Positions 7,567-16,002 of a stretch of 25,572 nt of DNA are shown here, piece after piece. Below the pieces are notes generated by a model. That model saw only the letters and a program-made list of their open reading frames with translations, was not told the DNA's origin and did no database searches. The stretch comes from a virus, in the IMG/VR virus record IMGVR_UViG_3300020439_000072, positions 1-25,572 of that record, one strand, 5' to 3'. Made by a program: the position numbers and the translations under genes. Within the stretch, counting starts at the first letter, position 1, and each line of letters begins with the position of its first letter.

Positions 7567-8951
7567 TGGAGTCTATTGAGCACACGATTCTAAAGAATCT
7601 TTTATATAATGAAGAATACTCCCGCAAGGTAATTCCCTTTATCAAACCTGAGTACTTCCAAGAAGTATCTCAGAAGATTATGTTTGAAGAGATTGTTACC
7701 TTCATCGCAACATATAATACTCAGGTTACAGTCGAAGCACTCCTTATTGAGGTCTCTAATAGGAAGGATCTCAATGAAGGTATGCTGAAAGAGTTGCAGA
7801 TTCTGATTACGAATCTGGAAGATACTCCTGCAGATCTTCAGTGGTTATATGATACTACTGAAAAGTGGTGCCGTGATAGGGCAATCTATCTTGCACTAAT
7901 GGACTCTATCAATATTGCTGATGGTAATGATGATAAGAAGAACCGAGATGCTATTCCATCCATCCTCAGTGAAGCACTAGCAGTCTCTTTTGATAATAAT
8001 ATTGGTCACGATTACTTTGCAAATGCCGACGAGCGATTCGACTTCTATCATAAGAAGGAAGACAAAATCCCCTTCGACTTGGAATACTTTAACAAGATTA
8101 CCAAGGGAGGTCTTGTTAATAAGAGTCTTAATGTCGCTCTTGCTGGGACAGGCGTCGGCAAGTCTTTGTTCATGTGCCATATGGCTAGCGCCTGTTTGCT
8201 TAACGGACGTAGCGTGCTATACATTACAATGGAGATGGCAGAAGAAAAAATTGCTGAGCGTATTGATGCAAACCTCCTCAATGTTCCCATACAAGAGATT
8301 GGTGAACTTCCTAAAGTGATGTTTGACAGCAAAGTCACAAAATTAGCGCAAAAAACACAGGGTGCTCTTATAATTAAAGAGTATCCAACTGCGGGCGCAC
8401 ATAGTGGACACTTTAAGGCACTTCTTAATGAGCTTGCACTTAAGAAGTCATTTAGACCTGATATTATTTTCATTGATTACCTTAATATATGTGCTTCCTC
8501 TCGGTATCGCCAGAGTGGCACTGTCAATTCATATTCTTATATTAAGTCAATTGCAGAAGAGCTTAGAGGATTGGCTGTTGAAGCAAACGTCCCTATCGTT
8601 TCTGCCACGCAGACCACTCGTTCTGGTTATGGTAGCAGTGATGTTGACCTTACTGACACTTCTGAGTCCTTTGGTCTCCCTGCTACTGCTGATCTTATGT
8701 TTGCCCTTATTAGCACAGATGAATTGGAGGAACTCGGGCAGATTATGGTGAAGCAGTTGAAGAACCGATACAATGATTTGTCTGTCAATAAGAGATTTAT
8801 TGTTGGTATTGATCGTGCTAAAATGAGACTGTATGATTGCGAGCAGTCTGCACAGAATGATGTTCTTGACAGTGGTCAAGACGAAGAGTATGAGTTTGAT
8901 GAGAAGAAGTCTTCTCGCAAAGAAAAGTTTGGATCCTTCAAGTTTGATTGA
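7566..8951 (+). CDS. 41: Replicative DNA helicase gp41 (DnaB-like)
   Basis: A hexameric 5'-3' helicase that unwinds the fork and binds primase gp61. The N-terminal domain (about 1-150) has the helical hairpin typical of the family. The RecA-like core has Walker A AGTGVGKS at 193-200, the YITMEMAEEKIAERID helix at about 219-234, Walker B DIIFIDYLN around 299-307, and further on SATQTTRSGY with the arginine region. The tail is acidic and then basic. The 461-aa length fits T4 gp41 (475). It starts on the last base of the uvsX stop codon. This is the last core replication gene before the accessory island. Confidence 0.97.
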   Translation: MESIEHTILKNLLYNEEYSRKVIPFIKPEYFQEVSQKIMFEEIVTFIATYNTQVTVEALLIEVSNRKDLNEGMLKELQILITNLEDTPADLQWLYDTTEKWCRDRAIYLALMDSINIADGNDDKKNRDAIPSILSEALAVSFDNNIGHDYFANADERFDFYHKKEDKIPFDLEYFNKITKGGLVNKSLNVALAGTGVGKSLFMCHMASACLLNGRSVLYITMEMAEEKIAERIDANLLNVPIQEIGELPKVMFDSKVTKLAQKTQGALIIKEYPTAGAHSGHFKALLNELALKKSFRPDIIFIDYLNICASSRYRQSGTVNSYSYIKSIAEELRGLAVEANVPIVSATQTTRSGYGSSDVDLTDTSESFGLPATADLMFALISTDELEELGQIMVKQLKNRYNDLSVNKRFIVGIDRAKMRLYDCEQSAQNDVLDSGQDEEYEFDEKKSSRKEKFGSFKFD

Positions 8952-8953
8952 TT

Positions 8954-9502
8954 ATGAAGAGCATTTACCCAGAACTAATTGGCGATTTTAAATCCATTGA
9001 GTATCCTGCACGGAGACAGTTTCCTAGTGATGAGATTGTAGAGCGTTGGAAGAATGTTGGACATCTATATGTTAACTACACTGGACTCCTTCGTGAAGAG
9101 TATCGTGGAGTTCCTGAATGGACGCATGAGATCGTAGATTCTCTCAAAAAGAAATATATTCCAGTTGGTAATAAGTGGTACTTTATGGATAAGACTTCCT
9201 TGTCCCTTTATAATATGCCTCCAGGAACAATCATGCCAGAGCATGAAGATACTTATCCAAGGTTCCGAGAGATTTATGGAGAACCAGACATCAATAAAAT
9301 TTGTAGGGTCTTGATTTTTCTTGAAGATTGGAAGACGGGACATTACTTTGAATTGGATCGTAAACCATACACTAATTGGAAGAAGGGTAGTTATGTTTGG
9401 TGGACGGGAGACACTACTCACCTTGCAGCAAACCTTGGTAAAGAGAATAGATATACTATGCAAATCACGGCAACTTTAAAATGCGGAAGCGAAGAGCAGT
9501 AG
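8954..9502 (+). CDS. 2-oxoglutarate/Fe(II)-dependent oxygenase-like protein (first of three)
   Basis: A probable hydroxylase of the double-stranded beta-helix superfamily, closest in layout to aspartyl/asparaginyl hydroxylase-like proteins. The iron ligands appear as H97-E-D99 (PEHEDT) and H156 (TTHLAANLG). R166 (NRYTMQI) is placed to bind 2-oxoglutarate. ATG 8954 is preferred to the in-frame TTG at 8948. The protein is 182 aa. The substrate is unknown. It opens the island and overlaps the sulfotransferase gene by 22 bases, so hydroxylation of a protein, sugar or small molecule in the same pathway is a reasonable inference. Confidence 0.8.
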   Translation: MKSIYPELIGDFKSIEYPARRQFPSDEIVERWKNVGHLYVNYTGLLREEYRGVPEWTHEIVDSLKKKYIPVGNKWYFMDKTSLSLYNMPPGTIMPEHEDTYPRFREIYGEPDINKICRVLIFLEDWKTGHYFELDRKPYTNWKKGSYVWWTGDTTHLAANLGKENRYTMQITATLKCGSEEQ

Positions 9503-10197
9503 TAGATGATCTTGTAGAGCAGTATGGTAAGTACTGCTCTTCTTTTACTTTCAAATTAAAAAAGGGAATAAAAGGACAAGAAATTCATAAAGAAGGATTT
9601 GTAAATTGTTATTGGAATAAAACTGATAAGTTGATTTACATGCACATCGATAAGTGTGGAAGCACATCTGTATCTTCTGCACTTATGCTCAACTGCCCAA
9701 AGTTTATATCTCTTGATAAACTAGAATCTGATAAAGATCCAGACTATCTGGCAAAATACTTTGTTGAGAGTGATCATAAATTTTTTGCTGTGACAAGAGA
9801 TCCTGCACAAAGATGGATCTCTGGATTGAATGAGTTTATGTGTAGATATAAACCACCCATGGATTGGGTTGTCAGTCAAATCAAAAATGGTAAGTACATA
9901 TTTGATGAACACACTGGTCCTCAGACAGCATTCTTGAGATTGTGCTTGGAGAATAGGGGTAAATTAGAACTTCTTAAACTTGATGGAGATCTGTCTGCAA
10001 AGGTAAATCTTTTTATGAAGAATAATACCTCAGAGTACAAACCATTTCCAGTTCCTCATCTTAGAGATTCAAAATACTTCACACCCAATTTCAAACCATT
10101 GTGTGCTAAGATATATACAGAATACGTAGAACCAAACAACAAAGAGTTTTTGGATCTTTATGAATCGGATTATGAATTGTACGCAAAAGGTATCTGA
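9481..10197 (+). CDS. Sulfotransferase-like protein (PAPS-dependent)
   Basis: The fold is recognised by two motifs of sulfotransferases that use 3'-phosphoadenosine-5'-phosphosulfate. The 5'-phosphosulfate loop is MHIDKCGSTSVSSAL at about 54-68 (K58). The 3'-phosphate site is AVTRDPAQRWISG at 103-115 (R106, R111, S114). Together these match carbohydrate sulfotransferases and the wider sulfotransferase-2/3 group. The protein is 238 aa with no signal peptide or membrane anchor, so it would act in the host cytoplasm. It sits beside sugar-modifying genes, suggesting sulfation of a glycan, but the acceptor cannot be deduced. A degenerate enzyme is possible. Confidence 0.8.
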   Translation: MRKRRAVVDDLVEQYGKYCSSFTFKLKKGIKGQEIHKEGFVNCYWNKTDKLIYMHIDKCGSTSVSSALMLNCPKFISLDKLESDKDPDYLAKYFVESDHKFFAVTRDPAQRWISGLNEFMCRYKPPMDWVVSQIKNGKYIFDEHTGPQTAFLRLCLENRGKLELLKLDGDLSAKVNLFMKNNTSEYKPFPVPHLRDSKYFTPNFKPLCAKIYTEYVEPNNKEFLDLYESDYELYAKGI

Positions 10198-10786
10198 CCC
10201 CTTCCATGCCGTTGAGAGGTTTGAAGATACGATAGCGAAATTTTATGGTGCAAAGTATGGAATTGCTACTGATTGCTGCACCCATGCAATTGAATTGTGT
10301 TTGAGGTATGAAGGATACGATAGAATAACATTACCAGAGCATACTTATATTTCTATTCCAATGACCTGCCAGAAACTTGGTCTTGATTGGAGATTTGATA
10401 ATATTCAGTGGTATGATCAATATTATCTTGGTGGCACTAATATTATTGATGGTGCAGTTTTGTGGAGACCAAATTCATATGTCTCTGGAACTTATTTGTG
10501 TTTGAGTTTTCAATATCGGAAGCACCTCTCTTTGGGTAGAGGTGGAATGATTTTGACGGATGATGAGTACGCTGCGGAACAGTTGCGAATGATGGCATAT
10601 GATGGACGTAAGAAATATGTTCCCTGGGGTGATCAAGATATTACTGTAATGGGTTATCATTATTATATGACCCCAGAGACTGCAAAGAAGGGACTTGAGG
10701 TATTTGAAGAAGTAAAGGATGCATTCCCTCTTGCAATGAGTTATAAGGATTATCCGTATCTTCCTGATATGGGAGTATTTAAATGA
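10160..10786 (+). CDS. Short DegT/DnrJ/EryC1/StrS-type aminotransferase-like protein
   Basis: Resembles the PLP-dependent aminotransferases that make amino sugars. The start of the PLP domain is present (KFYGAKYGIATDCCTHAIEL, 27-46), as is LPEHTYISIP at 58-67. The phosphate/ring aspartate region is IIDGA (D97). The lysine segment SFQYRKHLSLGRGGM matches SF-x-x-K-x-l-x-x-G-x-G-G, with K121 as the expected Schiff-base residue. The protein is only 208 aa against about 370 for the family and lacks the C-terminal domain and part of the middle. It may be a minimal enzyme, a binding protein or decaying. Either ATG 10160 or ATG 10172 could be the start. Confidence 0.75.
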   Translation: MNRIMNCTQKVSDPFHAVERFEDTIAKFYGAKYGIATDCCTHAIELCLRYEGYDRITLPEHTYISIPMTCQKLGLDWRFDNIQWYDQYYLGGTNIIDGAVLWRPNSYVSGTYLCLSFQYRKHLSLGRGGMILTDDEYAAEQLRMMAYDGRKKYVPWGDQDITVMGYHYYMTPETAKKGLEVFEEVKDAFPLAMSYKDYPYLPDMGVFK

Positions 10787-11637
10787 ATAAACTGAAGGGA
10801 CTTCCTCCCATCATGTATCTGAATCTAGATCACAGAACTGATAGGAAGGAACACATTGAAGGTCAATTTAAAAAGTGGGGGATTACTGATTTTACTCGGT
10901 GGTCCGCTTCTAGGTTTTCTACTGACAAGATTGATCAGTGGGGGCATAAGTTGGACTTGATGTTGCTTGCTCCTTCTGATGCATCTATTGTAATGAATGA
11001 ATTTACAATGATGATTGAGTGGTATGAGTCTGGTATATCTGAGACTTTGATGATCATACAAGATGATCTGTGCTTTGATCTTGTAGAGTATTGGCCATTT
11101 GATTGGGAGACAGTATTTAAAAGTCTTCCATATAATTGGGAGATAGTGCAGTTTTATCATTGTCATGATCATCATATAAAGATGCACCTCAATCCAAGAC
11201 AGTGGCACAGCTCATCTGCTGCTATCTTTATGATCAATAGATCTTTTGTTGAGAAGTTGATGAAGATTCATCTTCAACCAGATGGGTCGTTTAAGTTGAA
11301 TCAAAGCCTAAGAGATCTTCAAGTCCCTAGAGAATCTTATAGTAGTGATGACTTCTTGATTTATCAGGTTGGTAAATCATATTCTCTACCTCTCTTAACT
11401 CTTGATCCTAAATTAGCAGTAGCACAAGATAATAAGCAGCAGACGGGATCCGATTATGATCCTATCATCGCTGTTTATCATAACAAGATATATGACATTC
11501 TTGCCACTTCATGCATTAAAAAGTGGTGGGAAGAGAAGAGTTGTAGATATTCGGCGGAAGATATTTTATCTTGGGGTGGACCAATTCATGAGACAATGTT
11601 GATTCAGTTACCACGATATGATCATATAGCACCATGA
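10783..11637 (+). CDS. GT25-like glycosyltransferase, copy 1 of 5 (EDD changed to QDD)
   Basis: Family 25 includes LPS galactosyl/glucosyltransferases and collagen hydroxylysine galactosyltransferases. The N-terminal motif is intact: YLNLDHRTDRKEHIEGQF at 12-29. The metal/nucleotide-sugar site normally EDD is QDD (93-95), followed by the array's shared FDW. LPYNWEIVQFY and KMHLNP follow the array pattern, and a C-terminal KWWEEK/ILSWGGP block matches the other copies. The protein is 284 aa. It is coupled by ATGA to the aminotransferase-like gene. Loss of the first acidic residue makes activity uncertain. Confidence 0.82.
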   Translation: MNKLKGLPPIMYLNLDHRTDRKEHIEGQFKKWGITDFTRWSASRFSTDKIDQWGHKLDLMLLAPSDASIVMNEFTMMIEWYESGISETLMIIQDDLCFDLVEYWPFDWETVFKSLPYNWEIVQFYHCHDHHIKMHLNPRQWHSSSAAIFMINRSFVEKLMKIHLQPDGSFKLNQSLRDLQVPRESYSSDDFLIYQVGKSYSLPLLTLDPKLAVAQDNKQQTGSDYDPIIAVYHNKIYDILATSCIKKWWEEKSCRYSAEDILSWGGPIHETMLIQLPRYDHIAP

Positions 11638-12506
11638 TGGATGAATTAAAATTAGAATTGAATACTAGTTCTCCATCAAAGTTGGATGGACTTCCTAAAA
11701 TCATTTACAGGAATAACGATTCTGATGTACATGCTAAGGAGTCTATGGAGGAACAGTTTAGTTTATGGGGAATTAAAAATTATCAGAGACATTCTAATAA
11801 GTATCATGGAGATACTAATCCTGACTGGAAGGATATTGTTCTCGATAACGTCACCATGTTACCCTGGACTGATGTATCCTATTCATTAAATCTCATAGAT
11901 TCTATTATTGAGTGGTATGATTCTGAATCATCCGAGACATGTATCTTTGCAGATGATGGTCTTGATCTTTCTGTAGTTAACAGTTGGATGTTTGATTGGA
12001 AGTTTTTGGAACATCAGCTTCCATACAATTGGGACTGTATTCAATTATATACATCTTCTAGGAGATCAATTAAGATGCATCTTCACCCTTGGGTGAATAC
12101 AAATAAATCTCAGCGGTGTTTTATGATTAGTAGAACATTTGCAAAAAGATTGAAGCAGTTTCACTTTGTGGACAACAAATATAAGCTTGCATATGAAACA
12201 CCAAACAAGTCTGTAAGGTTTGATGAATATGGATTACTAGACACATTCTTTTTTGATATTGGTGTTACATATACTCTTCCTGTATTTGCATTTAATAATA
12301 CTTGTAAATTGAGTGTTGAAGAAAGAGTTGGGTCTGATGCTATTAAATATTGGTGGAAATATAAATCAAATAAATTCTCAAATTTTGAGTTCTTTCATTA
12401 TAATAAGGGTGATGATGAGTGGAAGATGGAAGTCATGTTCGACACTCAAGGTGGTAGATCAGAAGTTTACATGGACGAAGTTGAGGGCATAATGATATGG
12501 ATCTGA
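11634..12506 (+). CDS. GT25-like protein, copy 2 of 5, probably degenerate
   Basis: Clearly of the same array: QFSLWGIKNYQR, a VVNSWMFDW block, LPYNWDCIQLY, KMHLHPW and the C-terminal WWKYKSNKFSNFEFF. However, the NLDxRxDR motif is replaced by RNNDSDVHAKE (26-36), and EDD has become ADD (106-108). Both sites expected to hold the nucleotide sugar and metal are therefore altered, while the reading frame (290 aa) is intact. That points to a retained non-catalytic role or early decay. It begins with ATGATG overlapping the previous stop. Confidence 0.78.
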   Translation: MMDELKLELNTSSPSKLDGLPKIIYRNNDSDVHAKESMEEQFSLWGIKNYQRHSNKYHGDTNPDWKDIVLDNVTMLPWTDVSYSLNLIDSIIEWYDSESSETCIFADDGLDLSVVNSWMFDWKFLEHQLPYNWDCIQLYTSSRRSIKMHLHPWVNTNKSQRCFMISRTFAKRLKQFHFVDNKYKLAYETPNKSVRFDEYGLLDTFFFDIGVTYTLPVFAFNNTCKLSVEERVGSDAIKYWWKYKSNKFSNFEFFHYNKGDDEWKMEVMFDTQGGRSEVYMDEVEGIMIWI

Positions 12507-13402
12507 ATTATAAGATGAGAGGATTTCCAAAAGTTCACTTCTTCAATCTTGATAATAGGGAAGATAGACGTAAATGGATGGTTGAACAATTTGAAGTTTT
12601 TGATATTGAGTATCAGCGTGTCTCTGGCACTAAGTTTCTTGCGTCAGAGAATTCCAAATGGAAGCATCTCATTGCGGATATTGATGACTATAAACTTTTA
12701 GTTCCTATTGCTGCAAATGCAATTAGTCATTTAGATTTCTTGAAGAACTGGTATAAGGAGTCTAAAGATCCTTATGTGCTTCTCATGGAAGACGATTATG
12801 ATATGCAATTAATTGACTATTGGACATTTGATTGGCACACAATAATTGATAGGTTGCCTTACGACTGGGACTGTCTTTTGATGGGTTTTGAGAATCCAGA
12901 TGGCATTAGATTTCATCTACACCCTATTGAACCAGCACACGATTTTGGACCAGTTCTTCTAAAACGGTCTTTTGTTGAAAAGATATTAGATCTTCATTGT
13001 GTTGGTGACAAGTACAAGTTAGTCAATACTGTTGCTAATGCTGCTTGGAATAAACAATCTGATGTTGCTGGATCTGGAACAGTAGACTATTTTATGGTTC
13101 ATACTGGTAGGACATATTGTCTTCCTTTGATTACTGTTAATGCAAACTTTGGTAGTTTTGAAAACAATAGTATAATTCAGAAGTTCTATAGAAGTGAGGG
13201 TGACATTCTTGCTAGGAACACCTATTATTTCTGGTGGCAGCATGAATGTGATAGGTTCTCTTTAGATGATTTTTTTAGTTATGGGACTGGTAAACACGAT
13301 GATATGATATTAAAACCTCGTAAATTCCGTACATATGATATGACTGGGAAGTCATATAAATTATATGGGGAATCATACCTTGATTATTTTAGGAAATCAT
13401 GA
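12497..13402 (+). CDS. GT25-like glycosyltransferase, copy 3 of 5 (motifs intact)
   Basis: This copy keeps both hallmarks: NLDNREDRR at 17-25 and EDDYD at 97-101. They are followed by YWTFDW, LPYDWDCLLMGFENP and FHLHPI, then DYFMVHTGRTYCLPLI and the C-terminal FWWQHECDRFSLDDFFSYG block. With 301 aa and no signal peptide, it should act in the cytoplasm on a nucleotide-sugar donor. The donor (UDP-glucose, UDP-galactose or a derivative) and the acceptor cannot be told. It overlaps copy 2 by 10 bases and copy 4 by 4. Confidence 0.88.
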   Translation: MDLNYKMRGFPKVHFFNLDNREDRRKWMVEQFEVFDIEYQRVSGTKFLASENSKWKHLIADIDDYKLLVPIAANAISHLDFLKNWYKESKDPYVLLMEDDYDMQLIDYWTFDWHTIIDRLPYDWDCLLMGFENPDGIRFHLHPIEPAHDFGPVLLKRSFVEKILDLHCVGDKYKLVNTVANAAWNKQSDVAGSGTVDYFMVHTGRTYCLPLITVNANFGSFENNSIIQKFYRSEGDILARNTYYFWWQHECDRFSLDDFFSYGTGKHDDMILKPRKFRTYDMTGKSYKLYGESYLDYFRKS

Positions 13403-14205
13403 ATTTATACGATAAGTTTGCTGGGGTTCCTACCTTCTACTATTTTAATTCGGATTCAAACACTCCATTGAAGGATCATATGGAGAGAAATCTTATTAAT
13501 CTGAAGGTAAAGAATTATAAGAGGATATCTACTTCTAAGTATACTAATGCTAATGTAAGTGAATGGAAAGATCTATTGTTAAATAGGTCCAAGTATAAAC
13601 TTCCAATTGCTACAGCAGCATATTCAATAACTATTCTTGAGTCTTTGAAAGACTGGTATGACAATACTGAAGAAGAGTCATTAATAATAAGTAGGGATAC
13701 AATAGATTTTGGGTTGGTCCAATACTTCCATTTTGATTGGGAGTTTTTGATGAGTAAACTACCCTATGATTGGGATTGTTTTATGATGGGATTTGAGAAT
13801 ATAAACTATATTCCATTTTATCTTCATCAAATAATGCCAGCGCATACCTTTAACACTGCTCTTCTGAATAGAAGGTATGTTAAGAAGTTAATCAAACTTC
13901 ATTGTGTTGATGGGAAATATGATTTGTCAAACTTTAGTGCAAATAGAAGTTTTGGACTTCATTCTGGAACTCCAGATTACTTTATAGGACATTGTGGTAA
14001 AACATATTGTCTTCCAATGTTCCCAGGTCACACTGACTTCTTTGGCAAAACATCTAAGAAGTACCAAGTAGTTAAGGGGTGTAGATTAGCATATTATGAT
14101 TGGTGGAGGAATGATAAGAAGAGACATAGTATGGAAGACATATTTACTTATGGTAAACCAAATGATAGGGGAATGATTAAGAGGATTTGGTCGTACTTGA
14201 AATGA
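13399..14205 (+). CDS. GT25-like protein, copy 4 of 5, probably degenerate
   Basis: The overall sequence is close to copies 3 and 5 (LPYDWDCFMMGFEN, HTFNTALLNRRYVKKL, DYFIGHCGKTYCLPMF, DWWRNDKKRHSMEDIFTYG). The N-terminal motif is instead FNSDSNTPLKDH (16-27), and the EDD site is RDT (99-101). Basic or neutral residues in the metal site make catalysis by the normal mechanism unlikely. The 268-aa frame is uninterrupted. It is coupled by ATGA at both ends to the two intact copies, which would suit a partner subunit. Confidence 0.8.
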   Translation: MNLYDKFAGVPTFYYFNSDSNTPLKDHMERNLINLKVKNYKRISTSKYTNANVSEWKDLLLNRSKYKLPIATAAYSITILESLKDWYDNTEEESLIISRDTIDFGLVQYFHFDWEFLMSKLPYDWDCFMMGFENINYIPFYLHQIMPAHTFNTALLNRRYVKKLIKLHCVDGKYDLSNFSANRSFGLHSGTPDYFIGHCGKTYCLPMFPGHTDFFGKTSKKYQVVKGCRLAYYDWWRNDKKRHSMEDIFTYGKPNDRGMIKRIWSYLK

Positions 14206-15044
14206 ACTTAAAAAATAAACTAAAGAACTTCCCCCACATCTACTATACGAATCTCGATAATCGAACTGATCGTAGAGATTATATGGAAGAACAATTTGAT
14301 TATTGGAAGTTGCCCTTCACTAGAGTGTCTGGTTCAAAGTTCCTAGCATCAAATATTAATGATTGGGCAAAGGACTATGTTGTTGGATCAGTTACTGGCA
14401 TACCAGCATACGCTCTTGGTAATGCAGTAACTCATTTAGAGTTCATGAAAAATTGGATCGATACGAGTGAAGATGAATATCTTCTTCTCATGGAGGATGA
14501 TTATGATTTAACTTTATTTGAATATTGGAACTTTGATTGGGACTATTTGATGTCTCGATTGCCGTATGACTGGGATTGTATTCAACTAGGATTTGAATCG
14601 ACAGAGTTTATACCATTCTTTCTTCATCCTAAACTCAGGCATTCTTATTTTGGTCCAGTTCTTTTGCGGAGAGATTATGTTGAGAAGATTTTATCTCTTC
14701 ATTGCTACAAGGATAAGTATAGATTTGATTGCAAGACTGCAATACTTGACTTTAGCAGCAGTTCAACTACTGTGGATTATTTTGTGGGTCACACTGGCAA
14801 GACATATTGCATTCCTCTTATTACAACAAACACAAAGTTAACTAGCACGGAACACAGTCTTGAAATAAATAGACTACATCATGATAATTCAAGACATGCA
14901 TATTATTGGTGGTGGATGACTAAGCATCTTAATTATTCTTTGGATGACTTCTTCACATATGGAAAACCAAATGATCGTGAAATGATAATACTTACTACTT
15001 CTAAATTATCTATACCTGAACTGAGTACCGATGATAAATTCTAA
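14202..15044 (+). CDS. GT25-like glycosyltransferase, copy 5 of 5 (motifs intact)
   Basis: Starting at ATG 14202 (ATGA overlap) rather than the in-frame ATG 14187 gives 280 aa. NLDNRTDRRDYMEEQF lies at 17-32 and EDDYD at 98-102. Next come FEYWNFDWDYL, LPYDWDCIQLGFES, FFLHPK, DYFVGHTGKTYCIPLI and the C-terminal YWWWMTKHLNYSLDDFFTYG. All family landmarks are present, so it should be active. The last bases overlap the amidinotransferase start by 14. It is most like copy 3, with copy 4 between them. Confidence 0.88.
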   Translation: MNLKNKLKNFPHIYYTNLDNRTDRRDYMEEQFDYWKLPFTRVSGSKFLASNINDWAKDYVVGSVTGIPAYALGNAVTHLEFMKNWIDTSEDEYLLLMEDDYDLTLFEYWNFDWDYLMSRLPYDWDCIQLGFESTEFIPFFLHPKLRHSYFGPVLLRRDYVEKILSLHCYKDKYRFDCKTAILDFSSSSTTVDYFVGHTGKTYCIPLITTNTKLTSTEHSLEINRLHHDNSRHAYYWWWMTKHLNYSLDDFFTYGKPNDREMIILTTSKLSIPELSTDDKF

Positions 15045-16002
15045 AAATGAGTGGGACCAACTTAAAAAAGTAATTGTTGGAGTTGCAGACTTTGCTCAGA
15101 TACCTGAGATGGATAAAAGTCTCAGGACAATTAATTATGCAGATCGGGAGGATGTGTCATCGGTTAAAACTGGACCATATCCACAGCAGGTTATTGATGA
15201 GGCAAATGAAGACCTAGAGATCTTTTGTGACTTCTTGAAAGGAGAGAGTGTAGAAGTTCTGAGACCAAATAGAGAACCAACAGAATACTATAATTATTGT
15301 CCTAGAGATTCTGTGTTTATTCACAATGATCTTGTTGTAGCAACTCCACAACCACTAAGATCAAGAGCAGGTAATTGGAGATCATTCAAACATCATCTTA
15401 AAAATGTTGTGGAGATGCCATGTTCATATCATGATGGACTTTACAATTCTCGCTGTGTTGGTAATCCAGATATTCTTGCACTGACGGAAGTTACACCTGC
15501 CTTTGATGCTGCTAATGCGATTAGAGCAAATGAAGATGTTCTTTACTTACAATCAAATAGTGGTAACGCTGCAGGAGCACATCTTCTTCAAGTGCTTTTG
15601 AATTCTGATGCACACGTATCAATTGTGAAAGATATTTACACGTATGTTCACATAGATACTACCATTGCATTTTTGCGAGAAGGTCTGTTGATGGTCAACC
15701 CAACCAGAGTTACAGATCCCAAAAATCAGTTACCATACCCGTTTAATACTTGGGATGTTATTGAGGCACCAGATCCTATTGACATTGGATATTATCCTGG
15801 GTATAATAATGCTTCGGAGTGGTGTAACATGAACCTGTTCAGTGTATCACCTGATTTGGTAGCACTTGAAGAACATCAGCATCCAACCAGAGAAGTATTA
15901 GAAACATATGGCATAGAGTGTGCTATGTTGCCTATGAGGCATCAAAGAACTCTTAGTGGTGGATTCCACTGTGTAACTTTAGATTTGGAGAGAAGAGCAT
16001 GA
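15031..16002 (+). CDS. Amidinotransferase (glycine/inosamine amidinotransferase family)
   Basis: The family moves the amidino group from arginine to an amine acceptor through a cysteine intermediate; members make guanidinoacetate, streptomycin's guanidino-inositol and similar compounds. The catalytic triad is visible: D159 in TPAFDAANAIRANED, H207 in YVHIDTT, and C314 in LSGGFHCVTLDL, matching the D/H/C order of the human and StrB-type enzymes. CPRDSVF at 90-96 is also typical. The 323-aa length is slightly below that of relatives. Placed among amino-sugar, sulfation and glycosyl genes, its acceptor may be an amino sugar, but glycine or an amino acid is equally possible. Confidence 0.9.
   Translation: MINSKNEWDQLKKVIVGVADFAQIPEMDKSLRTINYADREDVSSVKTGPYPQQVIDEANEDLEIFCDFLKGESVEVLRPNREPTEYYNYCPRDSVFIHNDLVVATPQPLRSRAGNWRSFKHHLKNVVEMPCSYHDGLYNSRCVGNPDILALTEVTPAFDAANAIRANEDVLYLQSNSGNAAGAHLLQVLLNSDAHVSIVKDIYTYVHIDTTIAFLREGLLMVNPTRVTDPKNQLPYPFNTWDVIEAPDPIDIGYYPGYNNASEWCNMNLFSVSPDLVALEEHQHPTREVLETYGIECAMLPMRHQRTLSGGFHCVTLDLERRA

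Noticed and set aside
10783-15044. Array considered as simple assembly duplication
   Set aside because: The five copies differ throughout at protein level and have different lengths and overlaps, so they are old paralogues and not an assembly artefact.
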